From: Dipteris shenzhenensis
Taxonomy: Eukaryota; Polypodiophyta; Polypodiopsida; Gleicheniales
Assembly: GCA_047967505.1 (NCBI GenBank)
Contig: CM106538.1
Direction: 5' to 3' (one strand)
Length of the DNA stretch: 64,000 nucleotides
The notes beneath the pieces are model-generated. The model was not told where the DNA came from. It made no database searches and saw nothing but the letters and a program-made list of their open reading frames with translations. Position numbers and translations under genes: made by a program. This document shows, in pieces, positions 33,984 through 46,100 of this stretch (the stretch's first letter is position 1; each line of letters opens with the position of its first letter).

Positions 33984-34580
33984 CTAAAAATATTGACTAA
34001 TATGCCAGTCACCCTTAATTCTGCTCAACAAGAGAGTAATTACCTCACCTTCCCATAGTGTTAACCCATATCTTTGTACAATGGTCTCAGCATTTAACCA
34101 CTTTAGCCCACCAGGATCCCAAATTTGCACAAAAGTCTGAAGCCCTTTCTTAAACATTCTAGCTACCAGACAAGGGTAACTCTTAAGAAGATCTGGGCCT
34201 ATAATTAATGGCCAGTCAGATAACCAAATTGACCTCCCAAGAGAGGCCTCACCATGAAGTGACGTTAGTCCCCCCCATAGACAACCCTTCGATTTACCCT
34301 TCCATATTTGCGCTAGCCTTATGAGCAATTCAGATTGGGGAGTCTTAACTGCAAACTCAGATAATATTACGTCTTGCCATGGATAGTTAATCTTTATTAG
34401 AGCATTCAGGCACATAAAGAATCTTGAGATAATTGCCCTCGGTTGGCTGCTACCTAGCTGTAGTTGCCACTTGCTACACAGAATGCCATTCTTTTCTTTC
34501 ATAGAGACTAAACCCAAACCACCATTCTCCTTTGGAGCTTCATTAGCTCCCATCTCATTAAGTGCCATCTCCCCTCCCAT
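33984..34580 (-). pseudogene. LINE ORF2, region between RT and zf-RVT
   Basis: A 198-residue open minus frame. KENGGLGLVSMKEKN matches the GGLG(L/I) block that follows RT in plant LINEs, and CLWGGLTSLHGE and SLGRSIWLSDW follow. No catalytic motif belongs here. Confidence 0.8.
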
Positions 34581-34599
34581 ATGAAGTTCGAAATAAGTC

Positions 34600-35147
34600 T
34601 GTCCACATTATTAGTTTTGGAGAACGAAATGACAAGAAGTACATTTACCAAGATAGACTCAAGCATATGCTTCGCAATGGTAGTTCAGGCAGCAAGGGAG
34701 AGGGTTTTTCCAGTCCATCTATCAAACTTATCCTTAATTCTCCTGATTGCCCATTCAAACTTGTCTTTTAAAGAAACTCCTCCCCCAATTGGACATCCAA
34801 GGTATCTCAAGACTTGTCCTTTTTGGATCCAGTCGAATTTAAAATTAGCTGTCCATGGAGGTTCCTCATCCCAATCGAGCCAAAGAGTAGTCGTCTTGTC
34901 CTTATTGACTTTAGAATCAGATAGTGTAGCAAACTCATCAACAATTTCCAAAAATATGTTTATGTTCTCCTCAGTCCCAACCCAAAAATTGGTGTTGTCA
35001 TCAGTAAAAAATTACAAACAAAATAGAGTCTCACCTAGCATCTTTAAGCCCTTTAGGCTTCCACTATCGAGATGCCTATCAATCGGCACTAACAGAGGTT
35101 CTGTGACTATGGTGAAGAGCAGTGGAGCTAATGGGAAACCTTGCCTT
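34600..35147 (-). pseudogene. LINE reverse transcriptase, C-terminal half
   Basis: On the minus strand the reading from 35,147 downward gives QGFPLAPLLFTIVTEPL and then FFTDDNTNFW, where plant LINEs have an (A/F)ADD active site, so the residue before DD is Thr. KVNKDKTTTLW and VLRYLGCPIGGG follow. It is separated from the N-terminal half by the insert at 35,148-35,441. Confidence 0.8.
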
Positions 35148-35441
35148 CCACTTTGTTTTTATCGAAGCTATACTTATATATAATATAAAATCATGGTGAA
35201 AGTTTATTGAGCTATTTTTTTTAGTTTCACAATATTGATAGAACATAGTAGACTTTTATATATTTTCTTTTGAGTTTTGAAGTAAAATATGTAAAGCCTG
35301 GTGAAACTTTAAATTTTCTCATAAAAGTTTCAAATCTTGGTGAATATTTCAAATGTTTATTTTTATTAGGGCATACAAACTTTCAAAGCCAATATAAAAG
35401 TTTCACTTCTTAATGAAACTAAAATGAAAAAATCACCCATG
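35148..35441. mobile_element. 294-bp MITE-like insertion in LINE RT
   Basis: CTTGCCTT occurs at 35,140-35,147 and again at 35,442-35,449, exactly where the RT reading breaks and resumes. The insert is AT-rich and non-coding. An 8-bp duplication fits hAT-type elements. The ends show only weak inverted similarity (CTTTGTTTTTATC against GGTGATTTTTTC). Confidence 0.6.
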
Positions 35442-35449
35442 CTTGCCTT

Positions 35450-35942
35450 ATAGATCTTCTCAATTCAAACTTCTGATAGTGATAACTGTTTACTGAAACC
35501 GTCGCCCATGCATTTGTAAACAGCATGTTTACTAGCATGCAAAATCCACTACCAAACCCTTGTGGATCTAAACAGCTCAAGACACAAACTCCCAGCTTAC
35601 ACGATCGTAGGCCTTCTCTAGGTCTAGGTTAAGCATGAGTATTTTTTCATTACTTGCCAAGGCATAATCCATAGCTAACATTGCATTCAGAACTGCTTCA
35701 TGAATGTTTTTGCTATTAACAAAACCAAATTGGTGTGGGTGAATGAGCCCTGACAAAAGGAACTTGATCCTTTTAGCCAAAAACATGGCTATCACTTTAT
35801 AGACCGTGTTGAGCATTGACAACAGTCTCCATTTTCTTGGAGATAGCCTATTATGGGACTTAGGAATCAATTTTATCACACCTGTGTTTAACTCTATGGG
35901 CATCTCGCCCTTAACCTTGCACCGATTAATGAGCTTAACCAA
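35450..35942 (-). pseudogene. LINE reverse transcriptase, N-terminal half
   Basis: The minus frame 35,577-35,942 reads NTGVIKLIPKSHN, WRLLSMLNTVYKVIAMFLAKR, HPHQFGFV, and LNLDLEKAYDRVSWEFV, with the first RT catalytic Asp. The reading continues in another frame to FELRRSIRQ at the insert boundary (about 35,450). Confidence 0.88.
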
Positions 35943-36065
35943 CTAAGTTTTGCATGTATCCCAATATACTTGAAAGAATTTAGCAGGAATACCACCAGGG
36001 CTAGGAGCTTTCTCCTTAGCCATTTGCATAACTGTGAATTTTACCTCTCCTTCGGAGAATGGTTT

Positions 36066-36760
36066 CTATAGCATAGTCGCTTCAAAGTCTAGCACTTTGT
36101 GAGGCATGTCAACCAGAAAGGCTTTCAATCTAATTTCAAATTCGACAAGTTTTATCCACCACACACCCTGTGAGAAGTAAATCCTGTTGAGGTGAGTAGT
36201 TCTCCATACACTACCAACTTGCTTATTGTTCCAAGTGAAGACACATAGGCTATTAAGACTATCAAAAGATACCCAGTCGATCAGGTTGCAGCTCTTCTCA
36301 AAGAGTTGCCAAGCGTCCATTTCGTTGGTTGTACCTTTTGCACTCTCATGCGACCAGTCTCGAGCACTGAGGACCAAGTTCCAATCTCCAAGTAACAAGG
36401 CTTGTTTTCCCTCAACAAGTGTCCTTAACCTTCCCCACAAGGCTATTCTCTCAACAGAACTATTCGGGGCGTAAATTGAAATAACCACAAACTTGACCTC
36501 CTGAAAGGGGAGTTGCGTAGCCACGTATTCCCCTCAAGAACTGGTTTCAATAGACAGTACCGAGAGTTGCTCACTAATCACGAGAGCAGTCCCCGCCTTC
36601 CCTGCCTGAGGGTAGTTGCTAATGCAACTATAACCCCGAATGCACATTCCATCGAGATTTTTGTCTCCTGTCTTCATCTCCTGCTAAAACCTTCGGCTTA
36701 TGTACACTGAGTAATCTCCTGACCACTTGCTGTTTCCAGAGAGCGCATGCACCTCTTATG
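36066..36760 (-). pseudogene. LINE AP-type endonuclease
   Basis: The minus strand reads ISWNIRG at about 36,755, the N-terminal endonuclease motif. A frame break follows; then VVISIYAPNSSVERIALW, LLLGDWNLV (GD.N motif), CVFTWNN and LNRIYFS. The order is that of the LINE endonuclease that nicks target DNA. A frameshift lies between the two parts. Confidence 0.85.
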
Positions 36761-37400
36761 TTCCATGAGATGCAAGCTATTTGTGGCCTTCTGGCCTTCG
36801 CTTCAGCCCTTGTCATAGTCATCATCTCGATCCATCTCCTGCGCCAGTGGAGCGTAGATGTTGACAAAAGCTCCACCTCTTCTTGCTCTTCTCTTGACAT
36901 CTCTGAGGGATTCAGCCCTTCTGAAGCTTCTTTCACCCTGATTACCTTCATGCATGGTTCTACAGTCCAGCTTCTTCTTCTCTGCCACCTCTGTAAACTT
37001 TTTAAAGTCTTCAGCTCTGCCTTTGGGGTTCGCTTTAGGAGATTTACCTTATTGGGATGTTTCTCCCTAGACCTTATCCACTTGGACATTTGCTACCCAT
37101 GGAAGCGCATGCACCACCTGTGTTTGCCCCATGTCCTCAACCACTGGGCCTTACATCGCCTTTTCCCCCTCTTTTCCCTCCGATGAAGCAACCAGTTCGT
37201 TTTTCTCAGGGCCGCCACGTTCAGGACCTAGCAAAATGACCACTTCACGTGTCCTCAACCAATGGGCCTTCCATCGCCTTTTTTCCCTCCGATGAAGCAG
37301 TCGGTTCGTTCTTCTTAGGTCTGCCACGTTTAGGACACTCTCTAGCAAAATGACCACTTCATTTATGGAAATAGCACGCATCTGGGAAGACTCCGAAACG
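36628..37400 (-). pseudogene. LINE ORF1 remnant with zinc-knuckle
   Basis: At about 37,320-37,400 the minus strand reads YFHK.SGHFARECPKRGRPKKNEP, a CCHC-like knuckle with one Cys replaced by His and a stop inside. About 110-118 bp are duplicated in tandem (37,135-37,252 and 37,253-37,362), giving two copies of the ECPKRGRPKK-type region. A basic, acidic-mixed frame at 36,628-37,089 leads towards the endonuclease. Confidence 0.6.
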
Positions 37401-37559
37401 AACTTCAACAAAAATGCTCCATTCATTAGGAAGCTCCAACTCCAGTGCCTCCGGTATTTCCCTTCTCCTGTCCCACATAGAAAGCAGGCTTTGGGGGACA
37501 AATTTTCATCACAATCAATTAGCAAAGTGCTAAAGTTTTCATGACAATCACTTAACTAA

Positions 37560-40500
37560 GTCAAGTTAACATTGTGTGGTTGGAGTGGAAAAGGTAAACA
37601 AAAAAACATGAAATGTAAAATGTTTTGGACAAATTACACATTAGGAGAAATGAACATGACTTTTATTGGGAATGACTATAATGAGAGATTGAATAGGGAT
37701 AATAAAACTTGTTGGTAAGCATACCAAATTGAGAAATAAGAAGGCAACATGGGACACGATTTCTTAAAAAAGAAAAAAAATGGCACGTTTTATAAAGAAG
37801 GTTTCTTTGAATATGAGAATTGTGGTTGAGATATTATTGAGAAATGGAAAAACAAAGATGATGTTGAGATGTGCAAGTGCATTTGTGTACACAAAATATC
37901 TAGGCTAGACTCACATCCTTTCTCTTTACTAACTTCCCATCATAGTTCCATCCTTTTGAATTTTTGAGCCCAATCAAAGGCCTTCAAGCCATTTGAAAGC
38001 TTCTTTTGAATTCCAAAGCTGAGAGATACACCTCCTTAAGAAGAGAGTTGAATGATTCTAGAAGATCTAGTTTCTTAAGCTTAAGGAAAGGCACTAATCA
38101 AGTTGGTTTGATATGTATAATTTTCAAAAGGGAAAAAGTTGCACACTCCATGGTAGGGTTCTCAAAATAGTGGACAAGACATGCAAACACATGATATCAA
38201 AAGAGAGGCCATAAACTTTGCTGACATCCCATCGACATGCTACTTGTCAAAATGTAGATTAGGTAGGATAGCTTTTAAAAGTTCTTATGCTTTTTTAGTA
38301 ATAGTAATTATATTTATATTGATGATAGTTTCTTCTATGGAAATTACATAGGTTTTTTGAGTCAGCACAATGTGCTTTGATGCTAAAATGCAATGGCTAC
38401 ATAAATGCCATTCACAAATGCTTTCCTTTTTCTTCTTTTGTGGCCCCATAGAGGAGGTCAAGCCAAACTTCCTCTACTTTGCTAGGCTACAATCCCTATT
38501 AGATAACTGGTGACTTCACCACAGGCCTTGCAAAAAAAAGGAGCCTTAAGCAAATGAAAAATATGACACTCGGGTTTGCCTTTACAAGCAAGGTGTCACA
38601 ACCACTAAGTCCCCCACACGTTATGGAAAATGTAAAGTAGGTCAAACAATAATAGCTTCCAATAAACATTAAAGGGGAAGAGGAGAGGTGTAAAATGGGA
38701 GGAGAGGTGAGGGAAAGTGTGAAAAGGCAAGAGAGGATAAAAGTGAAAAGTGGTAATTGTAAGGGTAAGGTGAGCCCTAATGACACGGTAGGAAAAGGTT
38801 TTTATTGGAAAAAGTTACTTTCCCATGTTACTTAGACCCCAAACCCTAAACATTACCCCACATGACCATGTAAGAGTGCATTTCCACGACATGCTCAATG
38901 GGCAGAAGCAAGCAATACTTGGCATGAGATGGTAGTTGTATAGATGTGTTCTCCTTCAATGCCTACTTAACATCTTGCCCCAAGAAATGCATATATGTTT
39001 GGCCCTCTGTCAATATGTTTTCATATCCCATTAGAATCGAACCTTCTAATTAGACATTGTATGCAACGACCGAGCTAGAAGCCTTGCATTCATGGAGCCA
39101 GTGGAGCCCTGCATTCATGGAGCAATGAGTAATCGAGCACTTAGAGCATTCCCACGTAGGGCGATTCTATACCATCAAGTGCAGGATCATCAAAATTGGG
39201 AGGTTTCCCTCATATTCACAGTGGCCTGAGGGCATCTATTAACATGGCTAACATTGCGAAATTTAGCCGAAAGCAAAGAATTCGGCCATTAGATTGGACA
39301 AATCTTGAAAAGTTTGCCAGATGCAATCCTAGAACGTTCACCTCTTCTTAAATATCACTTGTTCTCATGCCATTACGCTATTTTGCAGCCTTGATTCTCT
39401 CGGGATGTCCATGGACGATGTGAGAAAGCACTCGCTAGCATGTGGGGGGGATCATGGATGCAAGCATTGACCATGTGGAGACGTGGTCCTTGATTTTGAC
39501 TTGGAAAACCGTTTGAGTTGTGATTCAATTTACAAAAAAGGAAAGGTTGGTTGTAAGTTATAAACAGACCACGGGCCCGCCGTGAGTCGCCCTTTACAAC
39601 GATGCTTACTTTTCGATTTTATGGCCACCGTTGTCACGCATGACGCTATAAGTAGAGATAAAATGGACACGTGTCGGTAAATGGTAACATGTGTGCCATG
39701 GAAACACTGGAAAGATGGCCACGTGCTCGTAAACCAGGGAGCAGCTGCCACGGTCTTTTTATTTTAGCTATTAGCTCTTTTTCTATTTTAGATTTTTTGG
39801 GTTTTTTTTGAGGGGGTCTCAAGCACGCTAGTTTAGCCATCCATTGAAAAAAAAAATTTAGCCTTGAGTGCCTTGCTCGTGAACATGCACTAACTCCAAA
39901 GCCAAATTCGCAAACACTTTTTTTCCTACATTTGAGGTAATGGATAGCTTTGTTTTGAAGTGGCAGTAGTGTTCTAGTGGTTCCAAGTTGATCACAATTA
40001 TTGTTTCCTAAGGAACAAAACTTCCAACTAAAGTGAGAGACAACAAAACTACTTAAAAGCTCACTTAGTCTATACAATCCATAATTTTTCATTTTCATCC
40101 ACAATATAGCACCCACTATACATTCTCAAAATATAAATATTTATTAAAGAATAAGTGTCATCAATTAGACAAAATAGGGGAATGAATTACATATACTCAA
40201 ATTCATACTCACTCATATTTTTACGCCGAACCTTGCATCTCTCAAGAACATTTGCCAAGAGGCAAGTAGCAAAAACTATCTTCATTGTTGGTGCTGGACA
40301 TTGTTGTGTAAGAGTAGCATTCAAAGTGCTTGCCTTCATTTGTTTTGAGTACTAGTTTTCCTGTGTGAGGCTAACACCCACCAAACAACTCATGGAGAAG
40401 TCTTTCCCCCCACCTTATGTATTCGGTGCCTCCTCAAGTGTGGACTCCCTGCTCTATAACTAACTAGAGAGTGGAGGAGATACCAGGACCGTGACGGACC

Positions 40501-41230
40501 CGACATGTGTGCCTTGCTTCGGAACTTGAAGGCCCTTAGCTCACCATGATAAAACTCCAAAAACTGACGGGTGCTTGGTTTGGGTAAGAGCAGCCATACA
40601 TAGTTGGGCATCGACTCGATGGTGGTGTGGCCTAATACTCGGAGTCTCTCCCACCACCTGATGCCGTACATCCAACATAACACCCTCCTTGTACTTGCTT
40701 TCCATCTCTATATCTTATGGAGAGCCCATGTGAGAATGTGATCTTAGATCCTCAACAATAGTACTGTAAGTTGGTAGCTACTTAGTGGTGGGAAAATGCT
40801 ACATTGAGAATTCTTAACTAGAGAACGTTGATGGGCAGTGGTACAGAGCATGATGACTACCCTATTCATGTCTCACAAACCTATTAAGATTGTGTGATCT
40901 TGCGCGGCTCTCGACTAAGGAAGTGTGTACATGCAACGGTTAGTATGGATTGACCACATAAATGAGGAACCCTTAGGTCGTGCGTATGATGCAAGCATTG
41001 AGAGGCGATAAAATGCATGACATTTATTGGTTTACGTTTTCAAAGTTGTGAACCAATTGTGATTTGAGGCATTCTCGTGGGTGAAGTTGGTCCAAGACCC
41101 GTCCTAATGCGGGAGGAATCTGCATAAAAAAGTAGCATGTCGAATTGTTCTCATGAAAGGGAGAGTAGATTTGAGCAAATGTACTAGTAAGAGTAGGGGC
41201 TTGTTATCTAAGGCAAGATTGATGGCAATG
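37560..41230. other. Intergenic DNA, no gene recognised
   Basis: About 3.7 kb. Small frames occur on both strands (for example minus 39,646-40,116 and minus 40,390-40,683) but none shows a known domain. About 50 bp near 38,770-38,830 resemble part of repeat U (near 13,220). Two CACGTG boxes lie at 39,668 and 39,720. Confidence 0.5.
39668..39725. promoter_or_regulatory. Pair of G-box (CACGTG) motifs
   Basis: CACGTG occurs at 39,668-39,673, within ACACGTGTC, and at 39,720-39,725, within CCACGTGC. ACACGTGTC is the core of many ABA and light response elements. No adjacent gene was identified that they would control, so the role is speculative. Confidence 0.25.
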
Positions 41231-41242
41231 ACGATGCTATGC

Positions 41243-41555
41243 TTAAAAACAGGATCTCACAATTGAATTGAATTCGTTGATGACACTCTCAAATATGCTA
41301 GTTGAAAGGGTGGAGAGCTCCAATTTGCGCACATGAGTCATGTTACACACTGAGGGTGCGCACCCAAGAGGCAAACATGTCCACTGCGCAAACCTGATGG
41401 GTAGAGCCAATCTGGGCTGCCAATCGCTCCATCTCACGGGGCGAGTGTGTAAACACCCGCACAGAAGATTGCGCAACGCAATGTGCCTCAAGTGCTCGAG
41501 CTTGGGATGCACCAAAGTAACCATGACTCTATACCACAATGGTCAGGTTACGGGA
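41243..41555 (-). other. Possible LTR-retroelement leader fragment
   Basis: On the minus strand TGTGGTATAGAGTC (about 41,527-41,540) resembles the initiator-Met PBS TGGTATCAGAGC. It is followed by short open sequence (REMERLAAQIGSTHQVCAVD in one frame) that could be the start of gag. No LTR was confirmed. Confidence 0.25.
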
Positions 41556-41594
41556 TGGGTTTTTTTTTTTGGGGATTAAGGTGTGGGTTTTTGC

Positions 41595-41620
41595 AAACCC
41601 TAATCTAGTTGAAACCCTAA
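41595..41620 (+). promoter_or_regulatory. Two telo-box motifs (AAACCCTAA)
   Basis: AAACCCTAA occurs at 41,595-41,603 and 41,612-41,620. Such boxes are common near transcription starts of plant genes. They lie 1.5 kb before the BIM start codon and may belong to its promoter or 5' UTR. Confidence 0.35.
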
Positions 41621-42025
41621 TGAAGCAGAGCTCACCCTACTGGCTATGGCTACGGCGAACAGTAGCTCAATCAGAGCCATGGCGAACTGTCGAAAACTGT
41701 GTTGTTGCTCTTGGAAATCGTCATCCCTCGTTTCCAATCCGGAGACAATAACCTAACAAAGCAGGGGTGATGGCGAGCAGTTGAACAGTCGTAGTCACGA
41801 GGAGGAGCGTGCTGCTGGAGCACGCGGCGCAGGTGGACGGGCGTCCTTTGCCTCTTGAGGTAAGCATTGCTCCACGTCTTCATGGTCCCTTTACTCCAAT
41901 TCTCCTGTGAGATGCTGCGCCAACCAAATCTTACGGGAGCGCACGATCCTGATGTTTTATCTGTTGGAAAGGTTTCTATTACTGTGTGGGATGGGAACTT
42001 GGGAAGTTGGGAACGGTAACGGATG

Positions 42026-42031
<6 letters not shown>

Positions 42032-42082
<51 letters not shown>

Positions 42083-42154
42083 AGCGAGCGAGCGAGCGAG
42101 CGAGAGCGAGCAAATTTCAAAGAGAAGATGACGGGAAGATTACGCTGTAATTTT

Positions 42155-42209
<55 letters not shown>

Positions 42210-42250
42210 TCAAAGAGAAGATGACGGGCAGATTACGCTGTAATTTTCAA
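42032..42250 (+). repeat. (GA)n and (GAGC)n microsatellites with a duplicated 44-bp module
   Basis: A GA run (42,032-42,078) passes into (GAGC)n (to about 42,110). A module reading AATTTCAAAGAGAAGATGAC... follows (about 42,112-42,156), then a second GA run (42,157-42,206), then the same module again with one visible base change (42,206-42,249). The block lies in the 5' region of the BIM gene. GA runs can bind BPC-type factors. Confidence 0.85.
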
Positions 42251-42514
42251 TCAAACCTCGCAGAGGAGAGGCAGAGATCAGAGGAAGGAGGGGGAATGGG
42301 AACAGTGGACAGTGGAAATTGATGAGGAGAGAAAGAGGGAGGAGAGCGTATGGAGGCCCCGCGCTGACGAATTGCTGGCTCAATCAGGGAGGACTTCGAG
42401 AGCAAGTGAATGTGAGATAAATCCGAAATCCGGATGGTTTCTGCGGCAACAACAGGTGAGGAAGGGGAACAGGCAAAGCTGAAAGGAAGTCGAAAGAGAC
42501 CATGTGCCACGCAG

Positions 42515-42543
42515 CGATGGCGATGGCGATGGCGATGGCGATG
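42515..42543 (+). repeat. (GATGGC)5 microsatellite
   Basis: About five copies of GATGGC lie in the 5' region of the BIM gene, upstream of the chosen ATG. Confidence 0.9.
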
Positions 42544-43103
42544 GGAGACAAGGGGAGCATGCCCTGCACAGGCTGCCGCCCCCCCCTCCCTTGCTCGCTT
42601 TTACCGCTTTGTTGAAAAGAGAATTCACCAAAAGACGCTCTTTTCACTCCCCTGCTCACCGTCCCACCCAAACCTTGCCTCCCCCCCCCTTTCCATCAGC
42701 TTTTCCCCAACCCCCCCTTCCCTGCCTTCAATTTTTGCCCTTGCACTTTCCTCCCCCAGCTCCCTCCCTTTGCTCTTCATTGACCAATGCTGTCTTTCAT
42801 CTGTGACGATCTGTCATGAACCTGGGTTTTGGCTGCAAATCTTTTAGTCCTCCTTGTTTCGCCTGGGGAAGGGACAGCGCGATCCTGCCTTTTAGACCGA
42901 GGAGCGCACTCTTTTTCCTCCTGGATTTTTCATCAAGTTGAGATCGTTCCGACGCTCCACGAAGCTGAGAGACCACTCTGAAAACACGAGTTCGAGACAC
43001 AATTCGACGAAAAGCTCCCTATCGTTGCACGGAATCCTTGGGGCTCTTAGATGGTCGTTTTACAGGTCTTCCAGGGTGGTGTGCTCGGAACATCTTAACG
43101 TGT

Positions 43104-46100
43104 ATGGCCCTGCCAAATACAGCAGCGGGCACAGTGCCTTCTGAGTCTGTAGAACTGGTAGAAAGAGGTGTAGGGAGCCCTGTGGGTTCTGTGGTTGGAG
43201 TGACTTCTAGCAATTCGATTGCATCGCAAGACATGCGGCTGGGGCCATCTACACACCGGACACCTTTGAACTTGGAGCTGCCACAGTTATCTCAAACTCC
43301 TGTACATGAAGGTCGCTTCTACCTTTCGTTGGCTGCCGACTCTTTGTATCGCAGTCTTGAGTTGGGCTGTGCTCTTACATGTTGGGTTTTGTGCAGGAGC
43401 AAAGGAAGCGACCACTCATGATTTCCTGTCACTCTACAAAAGTGCTGTACCTGTAGGGAAAATCGAAACAGCAGCTGCCCAAGGTTTTTTTTTTTGGATC
43501 CAAGCCGGAATTGTATTTATCGTTCCTTAGATCATCTGGATTGTGCCCAATGAGGCGTAAGAGTGGGCAAGTGCTTAGATAGCATGAGCTGATGTATGCC
43601 CTGTCATTTGCAGGCTTGTTAAGATCTGTTGCAACCCAAGACTTTTTGCAACCCTTGGACCATTGCTCCAAGCTTGTTAGTGGAAATATTATACCACCTG
43701 GGTTGGTAACTACAAGCCTCATGAATCGTCTTCGTGTGAGCAGTACAAACAGCTATGGTGTTGAAGAGGCTACTTATCGCCACCCTAATGGAACCATGGA
43801 GCTGTCATCTAACGTGTTTACACCGATGGATGGGATGGAAGGGGGCTTAAGTGATGTCAAGGGTAAACTTTTGGACACTTCTTGTTTAGTATTCAGCTTA
43901 CAACATTATCTTTTGATTTTTTTACACAGCCCCTCAGGCTTCCAAAAATTAAATAGGCCACATGTTTACCCTCATGCTTAAGGGTTCCATGATCTTTGAC
44001 CACTGTGCAAGGGTATATCAAGATGGACAATTCGATTATGTTGTTCACGCCCTTCACAAGGTGAACACACCTCTTTGTGAACATACCTTTTGGGACACAT
44101 GCCGTTGAAAGTGTGATTTTTCACTCTATATAACGGAGGTGGAATCAACACGCGCCTTTTTTTCACTCTATGGAGGCAGAATTAACATCCTATTCGAATT
44201 CAATCTCTAGTATTAGCTATCATTGCATCTTATTCGGATTCAATATTTACATTTTTCTATGCTCTTGTGTTCACTCATGATATAGATTACAAGGGTTTCC
44301 TACAATGATATGAGAGTAAACATTGCTCATGCCTATAGAAAAGCTCCTCAACCCCCTAATACCAACTACATGCCTGAAAGCTCCACAAAAGAACAGAGTC
44401 CTCTATATACCCCTTAGGTCTTGCCTTTGTGTACTTGGGTCATTGCAGGAGAACGAGACACAGCTTTTCATTGGTTGCAAACCCTTTTTCAAGAAGGGAC
44501 ACACCACACCTATTGACCCACGTGAGAGACTTTTTATGAAGGGGCACATCCCTTATCACAATTGCAAAGAGTGTGGGTCACATCGGTGGAGATGTGATAC
44601 CAGCCAGCTTCTACTATGTGTGATGGTGTTTATGGTTTTCAACCTTGTGGGGGGTGTGGGTGTGCGTCGTGTGTGTGCGTGCGCGCGCGTGCGTAGTGTG
44701 TGTGCGTGCGCTATCTTTGCATTGAAAACAACACCTAAATCTAGCGACCCACGAGACTTAAATGGATTCCTCAAGTCGCAAAAATCTGTGCCAGCAATCA
44801 ATGTGGGGGATTGTACAACCAATGGATGCCTTGAGTTGTGAAAATATAGAAAATACATGTAGCCATGTCTAGAACCATGCCTTGCTCCCAGATAACTAGC
44901 AAGATGTAGTCATATGATGTCATGTTGGATGTGGACAAAGGTAGCCGAAGGTCAATTATGTTCCCCACCATAAGAAGTTTTTATCGTGCAACCTAGATAT
45001 TCTACGCTGTGATGTTGGTTGTCATCTCCCAAACCTTGTCTTCTTGTGAGAGCTACAAGCGTTGACGAGCCGAAGGGAACGGCTCATGACAATCTTAGCT
45101 GATTCTGATCATTTGCTCTCCGTCTATTAGATAAGCCAGGGAGATCATCCCTGCGGCAAAAGCATGCCTCCCCTTTGTCAACCATGCCACCATATCCTAG
45201 GTGAAAACCGTACGAATGCTCAACAGCTTGGTGTGGGTGTGGGTGTGTGTGGATGTATGTTTTTCTTCTAGAAACGTATCAAGTATTAGAAGCTTTGAAA
45301 ACACCACCTAAATTTGGCAATCCATGAGGCTTAAAATAGGGAGCTGGCTATCTTGTATCCTAGCTCTAGAGGTCCTAGCTCACTACCTATGGTACCTTTG
45401 GAAGCTGACAACCAGTGCGGAGGATTGTACAACGTATGGATGCCTCGAGTCGTGAAATTCGATGCCAAGGCCCAACAATAAGTGTGGGGGATTGTACAAC
45501 CAAGAAATGCCTTGAGTTGTGAATCCACCTGAAGCCAAGATCTTCCCCTCGTGTGAGTCTCTCCTCAGGCTGCAAAAAAACCAACTAATCTAATGGAGTG
45601 AATCTTGGTCTGTGAAGCCAAATAGCATGCCCCTAGTAGAGGTCTCACCCTCTATAGGCTGGCATGTTGAAGCCTCCACATGCAAGTCCATGTCATTGGG
45701 AAACTCAGAATCCAAGAGCAAGAGACATGCCTTGGCTAGATGAGGTGCTTGTGACAGAAGAAAGTAGCCTAAGGCCTTTGTTACAAATATAAATATGACT
45801 GGGGCAAGTGGGCAGCATTGCCTCATCAAGCGTGAAAGAGAGAAGGTTTCCTTGATGTCACTAGAGATCAAGGTCTAGTTGGAGCTGTCAACACGCAAGG
45901 CAACGATTGCTATTACCCGTTGCTTTGATAAGCCAAGTCACTTTATAGTGCCCTCCAAGAAGGTCCGACTCACCTTGTTTTAGGCCTTCTCAAAGTCAAG
46001 GAATAGGATTGCAAGGGGCTGAGAGCCCAGCTTGTGTGTAGGATGTGTACAAAATTAGTCTGTGTGTTATTAACAACGTCTAGGAGTAGAGGTCAAAGCT

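Larger units (their letters stand above)
33223..37400 (-). mobile_element. LINE (plant L1-like) retrotransposon, degenerate
   Basis: Read on the minus strand, the order is a gag-like zinc knuckle, AP endonuclease, reverse transcriptase, C-terminal zf-RVT region, 3' end ...TTTACCGC and a poly(A) run (T-run at 33,223-33,232 on the plus strand). Many stops and frameshifts break both ORFs, and RT holds a 294-bp insert. The 5' end is near 37,400-37,550. No target duplication was found by eye. Confidence 0.9.

Noticed and set aside
38770-38830. Third copy of repeat U
   Set aside because: Only about 50 bp of similarity to the segment near 13,220; too short to call a copy.
39646-40116. 156-residue minus-strand open frame
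   Set aside because: No recognisable domain, no codon regularity, no neighbour or splice context; likely a chance frame.
41595-41620. Interstitial telomere repeat
   Set aside because: Only two AAACCCTAA units 17 bp apart, not a tandem TTTAGGG array; more consistent with telo-box motifs.
42023-42322. 99-residue frame rich in ER repeats
   Set aside because: Low-complexity reading of GA and GAGC microsatellites.
44556-44858. Minus-strand 100-residue frame in BIM intron
   Set aside because: Spans the GT/GC tract and a dispersed repeat; no domain.
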